Shown: positions 8,530 to 16,867 of the stretch, piece after piece | Numbering within the stretch: the first letter of the stretch is position 1 | Layout of the letters: each line of letters starts with the position of its first letter | Origin: JBCCGR01 sp039029195 | GTDB taxonomy: Bacteria; Pseudomonadota; Alphaproteobacteria; Rhizobiales; Rhizobiaceae | Reading direction: 5' to 3' | Length of the DNA stretch: 24,191 nt | Assembly: GCA_039029195.1 (NCBI GenBank) | Contig: JBCCGR010000064.1 | Coordinates: 1-24,191, forward strand | Position numbers and translations under genes: made by a program | Notes under the pieces: model-generated | Told to the model about the DNA's origin: nothing | What the model saw: only the letters and a program-made list of their open reading frames with translations | The model's database searches: none

Positions 8530-9312
8530 TCAGCTCTTCTCAGGCTTGGTCGGATCGTCCAGCCCGACGGCGGCTGCACCGCCCACTTCATCAAGCGGGT
8601 CTTCTACCGGTGTTTCCGGATTCGGCGTGGTGTTAAAGTCGCGATACAAACCGTAGAAGATCAGGGCCATGGCAATTGCCAGCGCCAAGCCTAGGCCAAC
8701 GCGCCAGTGCGTTGGCACTGAGGACGCCCCTTCACCGGACGAAAAGATCGCCGGGAACGCATACCAGGCAAGAATCGCCACAATGATCGCGGAGGCCACG
8801 TCGAATGTCTTTCGAACCCAGGCAGCAGATGGCCAGTCGCGGATGAGGTTGGATAGCGCCTGTGCGGCGAGGACGATCAGCGTCACGAGGATGAGAGGTT
8901 TGTTGGTGGCAGGAATCGGGGGATCAAATGCCGTTCCAAAGGCTTCCCAGCGCCAGAACTTGGCGGATGCTTCGCCAAATCCACCCCAGATGACAGCAAA
9001 AGCGAAGATGCAAACGCAAAGGGTGGAAATCACATCGAACACACGCCGAAGCCAGAGCGGCGCCATGTCGTAAATAACGAAAATGCGGATGTGGCTGCGT
9101 TGCTGCATGGCGTAAAGCCCGGCAGTCACATAGATGCCGCCGCCAATCCAGAGCGACATCTCGTTGACCCACAGCGTGGGTTGAAAGAACACGTAGCGCA
9201 TAATCACCTCGTAAAAGATGATCGCGACGATGAAGGCCGGCCCCCACATTGCGACGCGGCTGAAAGTCCACGTCAGCCAGTCAATGGGCCCCGTGTGTTC
9301 ATGTTCAACCAT
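8530..9312 (-). CDS. dctQ: TRAP transporter small permease (DctQ family)
   Basis: The 260-residue inner-membrane protein fits the small TRAP subunit, which pairs with DctM. The first part has the typical four hydrophobic helices, with the family's EVIMRYVFFQPTLWVNEMSLW segment (around residues 35-55) and an SHIRIFVIYD loop. It is longer than the classical 160-200 residues, with an added C-terminal hydrophobic pair and an acidic tail (about residues 175-260). This matches the longer permease downstream and the long-form TRAP subgroup. It lies between the receptor gene, from which it is separated by a perfect hairpin, and the large permease, 9 bases away. Confidence 0.85.
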   Translation of the reverse strand: MVEHEHTGPIDWLTWTFSRVAMWGPAFIVAIIFYEVIMRYVFFQPTLWVNEMSLWIGGGIYVTAGLYAMQQRSHIRIFVIYDMAPLWLRRVFDVISTLCVCIFAFAVIWGGFGEASAKFWRWEAFGTAFDPPIPATNKPLILVTLIVLAAQALSNLIRDWPSAAWVRKTFDVASAIIVAILAWYAFPAIFSSGEGASSVPTHWRVGLGLALAIAMALIFYGLYRDFNTTPNPETPVEDPLDEVGGAAAVGLDDPTKPEKS

Positions 9313-9350
9313 TCCCCCTCCCCCGGGAAAAATGTTGCAGGTCTTGTCGA

Positions 9351-9380
9351 GGAAAAAGGGGCGGTAAAGACCGCCCCTTG
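9351..9380 (-). terminator. Intercistronic hairpin between TRAP receptor and permease genes
   Basis: A perfect 10-base-pair stem (9356-9365 with 9370-9379, sequence AAGGGGCGGT on the + strand) has a 4-base loop. On the minus strand it is followed by TTTTTCC. It sits just after the receptor stop at 9393 and before the small permease start at 9312. This is the structure of a rho-independent terminator that is probably partly read through, raising receptor transcript relative to the permeases. It may also protect the receptor mRNA 3' end. Confidence 0.85.
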
Positions 9381-9392
9381 ATCTAAGCGAGA

Positions 9393-10406
9393 TTACTTGG
9401 CGAGGCCAAGCTGACGCAGATACGTCAGATGCGCTTCCACGAGAGCTTTCGCTTCAGGTGTAGTTGCGAACTCAGGCCAGGTTGCCTGGGCAGCATCGCG
9501 GAACTTCTGCAGCTCTTCAGGAGCCCAGGTGTAGATGTTCACGCCCTGCTCTTTCAGCTTTGCAACGGCTTCAGCATTCTTCTTTTCGAAGGTCAAAGCC
9601 GTGCGCAGTGCAAGCGCTTCCATAGCCACTTTCATGATGCGCTGATGATTTTCAGGCATCGCGTCGAACACGGCCTTGTTACAAGCCAGATGGTCAGACG
9701 GCATGGAGTGGAAGCCTGGGAAGTTGGCGTGCTTCACGATGTCATAAAGGCCGAGACCCACATTGTTGGCGATACCCGAAGCATCAGCACCATCAATGAT
9801 ACCGGATTCCAGCGCGGTAAAGATCTCGGTGAAGTCCATCACGATCGGCTTGGCGCCAAGTTTTTCAAAGATCTTGGTTTCCATGCCCGGAGGCGAACGG
9901 AACTTCCAGTCCTTGAAGTCGTCAACCTTCGCGATTGGCTTGGACGATGCAAAGCTCTCCTGACCGTAAACCCACCAGCCGATGAGCTCCATGTCGAACT
10001 TATTGTAAAGCTTCTGCGCAGCTTCAAGACCGCCACCATAGTACAGCCAGGAAAGCTGCTGATATGGCGTGTCGTAGCCACCCATGATGTCGCCCACAAA
10101 CTGGAACGCAGGGTTTTTACCGGTCTGGTAACCACCGCCAGTCATGTCGCAATCGAGAATTCCGGTTGCCGCAGCGTCAAAGGTCTCAACCGACTTCACA
10201 ACGGAAGACGAGTAGAACATTTCCACTTTGATTTCGCCGTTCGACATTTTCTGAATGTCGTCCACATATTGTGCTGCCAGCTTGCCGGAAACCGTTTCAG
10301 GTGCGTAGTGCGTCTGAATTCTGAGATTGGTTTCGGCCGCCTGAGCGCCAGCAAACACGAGGCCGGACACGGCAAGGCCGGCCAGCGTTTTCTTGATCAA
10401 GTTCAT
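9393..10406 (-). CDS. dctP: TRAP transporter periplasmic solute-binding protein (DctP family)
   Basis: The 337-residue protein is the periplasmic receptor of the TRAP system. The start at ATG 10406 is chosen because a GGAGGAG lies just upstream and a clean signal peptide follows (MNLIKKTLAGLAVSGLVFAG, cleavage near AQA-AE at residues 21-24). An in-frame extension of 43 residues upstream would bury the signal. Family features include THYAPETVSGKLAAQYVDDI near the N-terminus, DFKDWKFRSPPG with the conserved ligand-binding arginine, and ALESGIIDGADAS. The style is closest to receptors for 2-oxo or hydroxy monocarboxylates and mannitol/chloroaromatic-like TRAP systems, not the C4-dicarboxylate DctP, but the ligand is not certain. 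It is the first gene of the operon ending at 3010. Confidence 0.9.
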   Translation of the reverse strand: MNLIKKTLAGLAVSGLVFAGAQAAETNLRIQTHYAPETVSGKLAAQYVDDIQKMSNGEIKVEMFYSSSVVKSVETFDAAATGILDCDMTGGGYQTGKNPAFQFVGDIMGGYDTPYQQLSWLYYGGGLEAAQKLYNKFDMELIGWWVYGQESFASSKPIAKVDDFKDWKFRSPPGMETKIFEKLGAKPIVMDFTEIFTALESGIIDGADASGIANNVGLGLYDIVKHANFPGFHSMPSDHLACNKAVFDAMPENHQRIMKVAMEALALRTALTFEKKNAEAVAKLKEQGVNIYTWAPEELQKFRDAAQATWPEFATTPEAKALVEAHLTYLRQLGLAK

Positions 10407-10617
10407 CAATAACTCCTCCAAACCCGTTCCAAGCCCCCTCCTGGCGCCTGGTAACAAACACGCATATCCCATGCGCTGACGGGAGCCTATCAACGGCAAT
10501 TCTGCCGCACAAGGCTCTAACCGGAATTTTCCCAAACCGATTAAATTACTGAATTGGAAACGTGTTTTTGAGACCGAATTCCGGCCCCAAGGGCTAGGGT
10601 TTTAGCCAATTCAAACC
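10407..10617. other. Intergenic region between acetoacetyl-CoA synthetase and TRAP operon
   Basis: No gene is seen. Read on the minus strand it contains a small GGCTA/TAGCC hairpin close to the synthetase stop without a T tract, and an AT-rich stretch around 10530-10560. Near the receptor gene is the ribosome site GGAGGAG. A 5-base inverted repeat around CGGCA-ATTC-TGCCG (near 10493-10506) could be part of an operator. The promoter of the TRAP operon should lie here, but no pair of boxes is convincing. Confidence 0.35.
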
Positions 10618-12546
10618 TTACCCAAGGTCAAGATTGCGATAGAATTCAAGCGCTTCCGGGTTGGCGAGTGCTTCCACATTCTTGATCTCACGCCCATGAA
10701 TGATGTCGCGCACTGCGAGTTCGACAATCTTGCCGGATTTCGTGCGGGGAATGTCTGGAACGTCCACGATCACGGCTGGCACGTGACGTGGTGTGGCATG
10801 GGTTCTTATCTCGGATTTGATCCGAGCGACAAGCGCATCATCAAGCACCACGCCGTCGCGAAGTCGGACGAAAAGGACCACTCGCGTGTCATTGTCCCAG
10901 TTCTGGCCGATGACAAGAGCTTCCAGCACTTCATCCACGCGCTCAACCTGACGATAGATCTCTGCGGTGCCGATTCGCACGCCGCCGGGGTTGAGCGTTG
11001 CGTCGGATCGCCCGAAAAACACGCCTCCCCCTTCAGGCGTAAGTTCGACCCAGTCCCCATGCCGCCATACATTGTCGTAAACGGCAAAGTAAGCTTCATG
11101 GTAGCGCGAACCATCGGGATCATTCCAAAAGCCGATTGGCATTGAGGGGTGTGCACCGACACACACAAGCTCGCCTTGTTCACCCTCAACAGACTGCCCG
11201 TTGGAATCGAATATGCGAACATCCATGCCCAGATGACGCTTTTGGCACGCGCCGCGATAGACCGGGCCAATCGGGTTGCCACCAATGAAGCATCCAATGA
11301 TGTCGGTTCCACCGGCAATGGATGACAGACAAACATCCGACTTCCAGTGCTCGTAAATATAATCGAATCCCTCGGCTGCCAGCGGTGATCCGGTCGACAG
11401 AATAGTTCGCAAACTCGATAGGTCCTTGGACTTTGCAGGTGAGATGTCGGCTTTTGCGCAGGCATCTATATATTTGGCGGATGTGCCAAAGTGAGTGAGC
11501 TGCTCACGCTCGCAGATTTCCGACAGGCGATTGCCATCGGGATAAAAGGGTGACCCGTCATAGAGGACGAGCGTTGCCCCAGCGGCGAGCCCACTGACCT
11601 GCCAGTTCCACATCATCCAGCCGCAGGTTGTAAAATACATCAGCCGGTCGCCCGGTCGCACATCGCTTTGAAGTTGGTGCTCTTTTGCATGCTGGAGCAA
11701 GGTGCCGCCAACCGAATGTACGATACACTTTGGCTTACCGGTCGTGCCTGACGAGAACATGATGTAGAGTGGATCGCGAAATCCGACCCTTTCAAAGGTG
11801 ACAGATTTCGCAGCGTACGGTTCAACAAAGTCTTGCAGCGTTGTCAGCCTATCCTGTTCAGCGGCAGAACCGAGATACGGCAAAACCACGATGTCCGAGA
11901 GGCTCGGGATTGCAGCGCCGATTTCAAGCGCCAAATCGAGAGAAGAAATTTCCTTGCCATTGTAGTGATACCCATCACCACAAAACATCAGCTTGGGCTC
12001 GACCTGGCCAAACCGGTCAAGCACACCGGCAACACCAAAATCCGGCGAACAGGACGACCAAACGCCACCAAGGGATGTGACAGCGAGCATGGCTGCGATG
12101 GTGTGTGCCGTGTTGGGCACAAAGCCAACAACGCGATCACCCTTCACAATGCCTTTTGCAGCAAGTGCCTGTTGCAATCGCGAAACCAGCGTATTGAGTT
12201 CCCTCCAACTCATCACATCACGCGTACCGGCCTCGCCGTGGAAGATGATGGCATCACTGTCATCATTCCGCTTCAGCAGGTTTTCCGCAAAATTCAGCCG
12301 GGTTTCGGGAAAAAAACGCGCATCGACAATGCGCTCGGCTTTTTGATAGGCAGTGCCCCTCTTGTCGCCAACAATGCCGCAAAAATTCCAGACCGCATTC
12401 CAGAACGAGCCCTTGTCGTCGATCGACCACTGCCAGAGCGTGTCATAGTCAGCTTTGCCGCCACCCGGACCATGCTGCCGCGCAAACTGATGCAGCAGTG
12501 TGGATTCAATGCGTTCCTTGGAGGGGCTCCAGATTGGCGTGCTCAT
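10618..12546 (-). CDS. aacS: Acetoacetate-CoA ligase (acetoacetyl-CoA synthetase)
   Basis: The 642-residue protein is a full-length acyl-CoA synthetase of the acetoacetate-CoA ligase type. It activates acetoacetate with ATP and CoA in ketone-body and polyhydroxybutyrate metabolism. The AMP-binding P-loop FSSGTTGKPKCIVHSVGG lies near residues 261-278. Next come TTCGWMMWNWQVSGL, the segment SIAGGTDIIGCFIGGNP typical of AacS, and RSDATLNPGGVRIGTAEIY. The C-terminal catalytic lysine region is PRTKSGKIVELAVRD, near residue 600. I start at ATG 12546 (MSTPIWSPSKERI); an upstream in-frame TTG adds only seven residues. It is monocistronic as far as can be seen, lying between a hairpin region and the TRAP operon. 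Confidence 0.93.
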   Translation of the reverse strand: MSTPIWSPSKERIESTLLHQFARQHGPGGGKADYDTLWQWSIDDKGSFWNAVWNFCGIVGDKRGTAYQKAERIVDARFFPETRLNFAENLLKRNDDSDAIIFHGEAGTRDVMSWRELNTLVSRLQQALAAKGIVKGDRVVGFVPNTAHTIAAMLAVTSLGGVWSSCSPDFGVAGVLDRFGQVEPKLMFCGDGYHYNGKEISSLDLALEIGAAIPSLSDIVVLPYLGSAAEQDRLTTLQDFVEPYAAKSVTFERVGFRDPLYIMFSSGTTGKPKCIVHSVGGTLLQHAKEHQLQSDVRPGDRLMYFTTCGWMMWNWQVSGLAAGATLVLYDGSPFYPDGNRLSEICEREQLTHFGTSAKYIDACAKADISPAKSKDLSSLRTILSTGSPLAAEGFDYIYEHWKSDVCLSSIAGGTDIIGCFIGGNPIGPVYRGACQKRHLGMDVRIFDSNGQSVEGEQGELVCVGAHPSMPIGFWNDPDGSRYHEAYFAVYDNVWRHGDWVELTPEGGGVFFGRSDATLNPGGVRIGTAEIYRQVERVDEVLEALVIGQNWDNDTRVVLFVRLRDGVVLDDALVARIKSEIRTHATPRHVPAVIVDVPDIPRTKSGKIVELAVRDIIHGREIKNVEALANPEALEFYRNLDLG

Positions 12547-12603
12547 ATGGCGGTTCCGTGTTCGCAAATAGCCGTCAACACAACAGTGTCGACGAAACGG
12601 GCA

Positions 12604-12667
12604 GCGGGCACCTCAGAACAATCGCCGTTCCGAGATGCCCGCAATCTTATCAACCGGATTTTCCGGT
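12604..12667 (-). terminator. Tandem hairpins after potF-like gene
   Basis: Two inverted repeats lie between the PotF stop at 12679 and the AacS start. The first met on the minus strand is ACCGGA-TTT-TCCGGT on the + strand (12653-12667). The second is a 16-base stem (12604-12619 with 12627-12642) with a 7-base loop. Read as minus-strand RNA, all 16 positions pair, two of them as G-U wobbles; read from the + strand, those two would be A-C mismatches. So the structure is made for the minus-strand transcript. There is no T tract, so it may be a factor-assisted terminator, an mRNA stabiliser, or part of the AacS leader. Confidence 0.6.
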
Positions 12668-12678
12668 GTAGTTCAGTG

Positions 12679-13773
12679 TCACTGGCCGGTTTTCAGCCGC
12701 GTCCAGGCGCGTGTCACTACTCGTTGCAGTTTTGGTGCATAGGTGTCGACAACGAACAGGTTTTTCACCGTCTCAGCATCCGGATAGATTGCAGTATCTG
12801 CAAGCACTTCGGGATCGATAAATTCCTGCGAAGCGAGATTGCCGTTTGCGTAGTTCACATAGTTCGTCGCTTTTGCGATCACCTTGGCTTCCAACAGATA
12901 GTTGATGAACTTGTGCGCAGCTTTAGGGTTCGGCGCATCGGCGGGAATGGCGAGCTGATCGAACCACATCTGGGTCCCCTCTTTGGGAATGCTGTATTCA
13001 ACCGTCACACCCTTTTTGGCTTCTGATGCCCGATCGCGAGCCTGCAGAACATCGCCTGACCAGCCGATGGCTACGCAAATCTCACCGTTCGCCAGCGCGC
13101 TGATATATTCTGAAGAATGGAACTTGCGCACAAACGGGCGCACCTTTTCCAAGAGCGCCGCCGCCTCTTTCATGTCGTCTGCACTTCTGGAATTCCCATC
13201 CTTGCCCAAATAGGCAAGAGCAGCTGGCATCACTTCCGTTGGCGCATCCAGCCAGTAAATTCCGCAATCCTGCAGCTTTTTGGCATATTTGGGATCGAAC
13301 ACCAAAGACCATGAATTGGTGGGCGGATTCTCGATGCGCTCGGCAACTTTTTCCTTCACATACCCCAGACCCGTCGATCCCCACATATAATTGACGGAGA
13401 ATTCATTGCCTGGATCAAATCGGGCGACACGGTCAGCCACATCCTTCCAGATGTTTTTCGCGTTCGGCAATTGCGCCATATCGAGTTTCTGGAAAATGCC
13501 TGCCTTGATCTGCCGTGACAGGAACGCGTGGCTTGGCACAACAATATCGTACCCAGTCTTGCCGGCCAGCAGCTTGGTTTCGAGAATCTCGTTGGAATCA
13601 AAGACATCGTAGACGACCTTGATTCCTGTTTCTTTCTCGAAATCTTTCAAAATTTCTTCGTCGATATAGTCGGACCAATTGTAGACCCGAACCTCTTCCG
13701 CCTGAGCCGCGAAGGCAACAAAAGCCGCGGTCATAACGCCGCTGAGAGTTGCCGCGAATTTGCTGATTGTCAT
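12679..13773 (-). CDS. potF: Polyamine ABC transporter substrate-binding protein, PotF-like
   Basis: The 364-residue periplasmic protein resembles the putrescine/spermidine receptor PotF/PotD. The start at ATG 13773 has GGAGG 6 bases upstream and gives a signal peptide MTISKFAATLSGVMTAAFVA with cleavage around AQA-EE (residues 24-26). VRVYNWSDYIDEEILKDFEKE is the family's N-terminal signature. AIGWSGDVLQA, the MWFDQLAIPADAPNPKAAHKFINYLLE block and the TRAWTRLKTGQ ending are PotF-like. The tryptophan and acidic residues that bind amine groups are in the usual motifs. No potG, potH or potI genes are adjacent, so it must work with an ABC transporter encoded elsewhere. It is divergent from a PuuB-like oxidase gene, which fits polyamine use. 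Confidence 0.88.
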   Translation of the reverse strand: MTISKFAATLSGVMTAAFVAFAAQAEEVRVYNWSDYIDEEILKDFEKETGIKVVYDVFDSNEILETKLLAGKTGYDIVVPSHAFLSRQIKAGIFQKLDMAQLPNAKNIWKDVADRVARFDPGNEFSVNYMWGSTGLGYVKEKVAERIENPPTNSWSLVFDPKYAKKLQDCGIYWLDAPTEVMPAALAYLGKDGNSRSADDMKEAAALLEKVRPFVRKFHSSEYISALANGEICVAIGWSGDVLQARDRASEAKKGVTVEYSIPKEGTQMWFDQLAIPADAPNPKAAHKFINYLLEAKVIAKATNYVNYANGNLASQEFIDPEVLADTAIYPDAETVKNLFVVDTYAPKLQRVVTRAWTRLKTGQ

Positions 13774-13818
13774 AATTGCCTCCACCGTGAGAAAAGCCGC
13801 AAACGCCACACTGATTTT

Positions 13819-13847
13819 GCAATAAGTCACGGCCATAACCCTGTCAA
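13819..13847 (-). promoter_or_regulatory. Candidate promoter for the potF-like gene
   Basis: On the minus strand a perfect TTGACA (13847-13842) is followed after exactly 17 bases by TATTGC (13824-13819). The second box ends 45 bases before the ATG at 13773. The -35 box matches the housekeeping consensus; the -10 box is only partly matched. It lies in the 113-base divergent region shared with the oxidase gene, so any regulator binding here could control both. Confidence 0.5.
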
Positions 13848-13886
13848 ACCTGTTCTGTTCAGGCGAAAATCCACCGGAGCAATCAC

Positions 13887-15194
13887 GTGAGCAATCTGCT
13901 GTTCTGCAATGATCGCGAAGGGGAATATCCAAACTCCTGGTACGCAGCGACAGTAGACGAGCTGCCCCCTCAGCCTCCGTTGGTCGGCCATAAATCGTGC
14001 GATGTCTGTGTGGTGGGTGGCGGATATTCCGGACTATCGACTGCACTTCACCTTCGACAACGCGGTTTTGACGCTGTTTTACTGGAAGCCCATCGCGTGG
14101 GCTGGGGCGCCTCGGGGCGCAACGGCGGACAATTGGGATCCGGGCAGCGACAGGATCAGGACGAACTTGAAACTCTTGTTGGTGATGCGCCAGCCAGACG
14201 GTTGTGGGATCTGGCTGAGGAAGCCAAAGCCACCGCACTTCAATTGATAGAAAACCATCAGATTGATTGCGATTTCAAACCAGGCATCATCCATGCTGAC
14301 CATAAACCGCGTTACGTCGCTCATTCCCATCGCTACGCTGATAAGCTGAACCGCGAGTACGGATACTCGCAGATCGCCCCACTTGATCGCGGAGCAATCC
14401 GAAATCTGGTGGCAAGCGACGACTACCACGGCGGATTAATCGATCGTGGTTCGGGCCACCTGCACCCTCTGCGCTATGCCCTTGGACTAGCGAAAGCAGC
14501 CTTGGCCGCCGGTGTCGTGGTCCACGAGAAGTCTCTTGTTGTGATTTGGAACCGCCAGGCATCGGGGATCGAAATCATCACCAATGAAGGCTCGGTCAAG
14601 GCGCAGCACCTGGTGCTGGCCTGCAATGGCTATCTTGGCGACATGGACGAAATGGTTGCCCGCCACACCATGCCAATCAACAATTTTATCATTGCCACCG
14701 AACCTTTAGGCGACGCAGGCGCACAATCGCTCATCGCTGAAGATGTTGCCGTTGCCGACAGCCGCTTTGTCGTCAACTACTTCAGACGCAGCCACGATCA
14801 TCGCTTGCTGTTTGGCGGCGGCGAAAATTACGGATACCAATTTCCGAAAGACATTGCCGAATTCGTGCGCAAACCAATGCTCAAGGTTTTCCCGCAACTG
14901 GCCGACACAAGAATCGACTTTGCATGGGGCGGTACACTGGCAATCACCATGAACCGCATGCCGTATTTTGCCCGACCGCACCCGAATGTCTGGTCAATCT
15001 CGGGATATTCGGGCCACGGAGTCGCCATGGCGACTATGGCGGGGAAACTGGTCTGCGAAGCCATATCCGGACAAGAAGAACGCTTTGATTTGATGGCAAG
15101 GGTCCCATCGCCAAAATTTCCCGGCGGACGGCTACTGCGATCACCATTGCTCGCTCTGGGGATGCTCTGGTACGCGCTGCGGGACCGGTTATAG
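13887..15194 (+). CDS. puuB: FAD-dependent oxidoreductase, gamma-glutamylputrescine oxidase-like
   Basis: The 435-residue protein is a DAO-family flavin amine oxidase closest in style to PuuB, which oxidises gamma-glutamylputrescine in putrescine breakdown. It starts with the PuuB-like YPNSWYAATVDELPPQPPL. The FAD-binding dinucleotide motif VVGGGYSGLSTALHL lies around residues 42-56, followed by E67 (LLEA) and the family's WGASGRNGGQLGSG. The C-terminal SGYSGHGVAMATMAGKL is the flavin-contacting end of DAO proteins. The GTG start at 13887 has GGAG about 9 bases upstream. No puuA, puuC or puuD is seen in the window, so the pathway assignment rests on family similarity and on the divergent polyamine receptor. 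The gene symbol is tentative. Confidence 0.8.
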   Translation: MSNLLFCNDREGEYPNSWYAATVDELPPQPPLVGHKSCDVCVVGGGYSGLSTALHLRQRGFDAVLLEAHRVGWGASGRNGGQLGSGQRQDQDELETLVGDAPARRLWDLAEEAKATALQLIENHQIDCDFKPGIIHADHKPRYVAHSHRYADKLNREYGYSQIAPLDRGAIRNLVASDDYHGGLIDRGSGHLHPLRYALGLAKAALAAGVVVHEKSLVVIWNRQASGIEIITNEGSVKAQHLVLACNGYLGDMDEMVARHTMPINNFIIATEPLGDAGAQSLIAEDVAVADSRFVVNYFRRSHDHRLLFGGGENYGYQFPKDIAEFVRKPMLKVFPQLADTRIDFAWGGTLAITMNRMPYFARPHPNVWSISGYSGHGVAMATMAGKLVCEAISGQEERFDLMARVPSPKFPGGRLLRSPLLALGMLWYALRDRL

Positions 15195-15234
15195 GCTTGC
15201 GCAGACCGACACCCAGCCATGCAGTGCGGCTCAA

Positions 15235-15263
15235 TTGCAGCCTTTGACCGTTTCGCCTATACG
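15235..15263 (+). promoter_or_regulatory. Possible promoter for the transhydrogenase operon
   Basis: TTGCAG at 15235-15240 and TATACG at 15258-15263 are separated by 17 bases. The second box ends 37 bases before the pntA start at 15301. Both boxes deviate from consensus, so this is a weak prediction. The 106-base gap between the oxidase stop and pntA allows an independent promoter. Confidence 0.3.
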
Positions 15264-15300
15264 AACACTGATCCCACAAAAAGTGCCAGGAGCAATTACA

Positions 15301-16857
15301 TTGAAAATCGGGGCTCCCAAAGAGATTTTCAAAGGCGAACGTCGTGTCGCCATGACGCCGGAAAGCGTCGGCCATCTCATGAAACTCGGCCACGAGTGCG
15401 TTGTGCAAAAAGGCGCTGGTTTGGAAGCCGGGTTTTCCGACGCTGACTACAAAGCGGCAGGGGCAACAATCGCAACATCCGCCAAGGCTTTGTGGTCAGG
15501 TTCCGATGTGGTGACAAAAATCCGGTCGCCCGAAACCCGCGAAATCAATCAGATGAAAAAGGGGCAGATCGTCATAAGCCCCATTGGCCCGGCGCAAAAC
15601 GAAGACTTGCTGAAAAAACTCAATGCGAAAGGCGTCACCAGCATCGCCATGGATGCGGTGCCTCGCATTTCACGCGCCCAGAAAATGGATTCGCTCTCGT
15701 CAATGGCCAACATTGCCGGTTATCGGGCGGTCATCGAGGCGGGTAACAATTTCGGTCGCTTCTTCACCGGTCAGATCACGGCGGCGGGCAAGGTTCCTCC
15801 GGCCAAAGTTCTGGTCATTGGCGCAGGCGTCGCAGGCCTTGCGGCAATCGGTACGGCCCAATCGCTCGGCGCAATTGTCCGGGCGTTCGATGTGCGGCCT
15901 GAAGTGGCCGAACAGATTGAATCCATGGGTGCTGAATTCCTCATGCTGGAATTCGATGAAGATACTTCTGGCGAAGGTGGTTACGCCAAGCCTGCGAGCC
16001 CTGAATTCATCGAAAAGGAAATGGAGCTTTTCCGCCAGCAGGCGCCAGAGGTCGATATTGTCATCACCACGGCTCTGATCCCGGGCCGCCCGGCCCCCAA
16101 ACTGTGGCCCGCTGAAATGGTGGAAGCCATGAAGCCCGGGTCGGTGGTGGTGGACCTCGCCGCCGAACAGGGTGGCAATTGCGACCTCACCGTCCCCAAT
16201 GAAGCGATTACCACTAAAAATGGTGTGCGCATCATTGGCTACACCGATTTTCCAAGCCGAATGGCAACACAGTCGTCGCTGCTTTATGCGACCAACATTC
16301 GTCATATGCTCACCGACCTGACACCCGAAAAGGACGGGGTCATCAATGTGGACATGGAAGATGATGTCATCCGCTCGTCCACGGTGACTCACGCAGGTGA
16401 AGTGACCTGGCCACCGCCACCGCTAAAGGTGCAGGCGATTGCCAAACAGCCGCCAAAACCGGTCGTTGATCCGGAAGCAGAAAAACGGGCGGAAGCGGAT
16501 GCCATGCGCAAGGCGGGTTCGCGCCAGACCATGATGCTGATCGCCGGAGGCTTGCTGATGGCGCTGATTGGTGCTTATGCACCGGCAAGCTTCATGCAGC
16601 ATTTCATCGTGTTTGCGCTCTCCTGCTTCGTGGGCTTCCAGGTGATCTGGAACGTCTCCCACGCGCTGCACACGCCGTTGATGGCTGTCACAAATGCCAT
16701 CTCCGGGATTATCATCGTGGGTGCGTTGCTCCAGATCGGATCCACAAGCTGGATCGTGACCATTCTCGCGGCCATTTCCGTTTTGATCGCCACCATCAAT
16801 ATTGTTGGTGGATTCATGGTCACACGGCGCATGCTCGCCATGTTCCAGAAGAGTTGA
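15301..16857 (+). CDS. pntA: NAD(P) transhydrogenase subunit alpha
   Basis: The 518-residue protein is the alpha subunit of proton-translocating transhydrogenase, which uses the proton motive force to make NADPH from NADH. I place the start at TTG 15301 (KIGAPKEIFKGERRVAMTPE) because AGGAG lies 8 bases upstream and this matches the usual PntA N-terminus. The in-frame sequence before it (from 15235) is promoter region. The NAD(H)-binding domain I has the Rossmann motif VIGAGVAGLAAIGTA near residue 173, with RAFDVRPE following. From about residue 411 come four hydrophobic segments (domain II part). The length equals the E. coli-type undivided PntA (about 510) rather than the split PntAA/PntAB found in many alphaproteobacteria. 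It is cotranscribed with pntB. Confidence 0.93.
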   Translation: MKIGAPKEIFKGERRVAMTPESVGHLMKLGHECVVQKGAGLEAGFSDADYKAAGATIATSAKALWSGSDVVTKIRSPETREINQMKKGQIVISPIGPAQNEDLLKKLNAKGVTSIAMDAVPRISRAQKMDSLSSMANIAGYRAVIEAGNNFGRFFTGQITAAGKVPPAKVLVIGAGVAGLAAIGTAQSLGAIVRAFDVRPEVAEQIESMGAEFLMLEFDEDTSGEGGYAKPASPEFIEKEMELFRQQAPEVDIVITTALIPGRPAPKLWPAEMVEAMKPGSVVVDLAAEQGGNCDLTVPNEAITTKNGVRIIGYTDFPSRMATQSSLLYATNIRHMLTDLTPEKDGVINVDMEDDVIRSSTVTHAGEVTWPPPPLKVQAIAKQPPKPVVDPEAEKRAEADAMRKAGSRQTMMLIAGGLLMALIGAYAPASFMQHFIVFALSCFVGFQVIWNVSHALHTPLMAVTNAISGIIIVGALLQIGSTSWIVTILAAISVLIATINIVGGFMVTRRMLAMFQKS

Positions 16858-16867
16858 GGCAGCAATC

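Noticed and set aside
9429..10412. Long + strand open frame of 327 codons antisense to the TRAP receptor
   Set aside because: The minus strand encodes a receptor with signal peptide and family motifs. The antisense product is cysteine- and arginine-rich without any motif.
11833..13026. Long + strand open frame of 397 codons antisense to aacS and potF
   Set aside because: It spans the ends of two well-supported minus-strand genes and the hairpin region between them, so it is a composition artefact.
13774..14238. 155-residue N-terminal extension of the potF-like protein
   Set aside because: The signal peptide and GGAGG support the start at 13773. The extension overlaps the divergent oxidase gene and the promoter region.
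15235..15300. 22-residue N-terminal extension of PntA
   Set aside because: AGGAG precedes TTG 15301, and the protein from there matches the usual PntA N-terminus. The extension covers a probable promoter.
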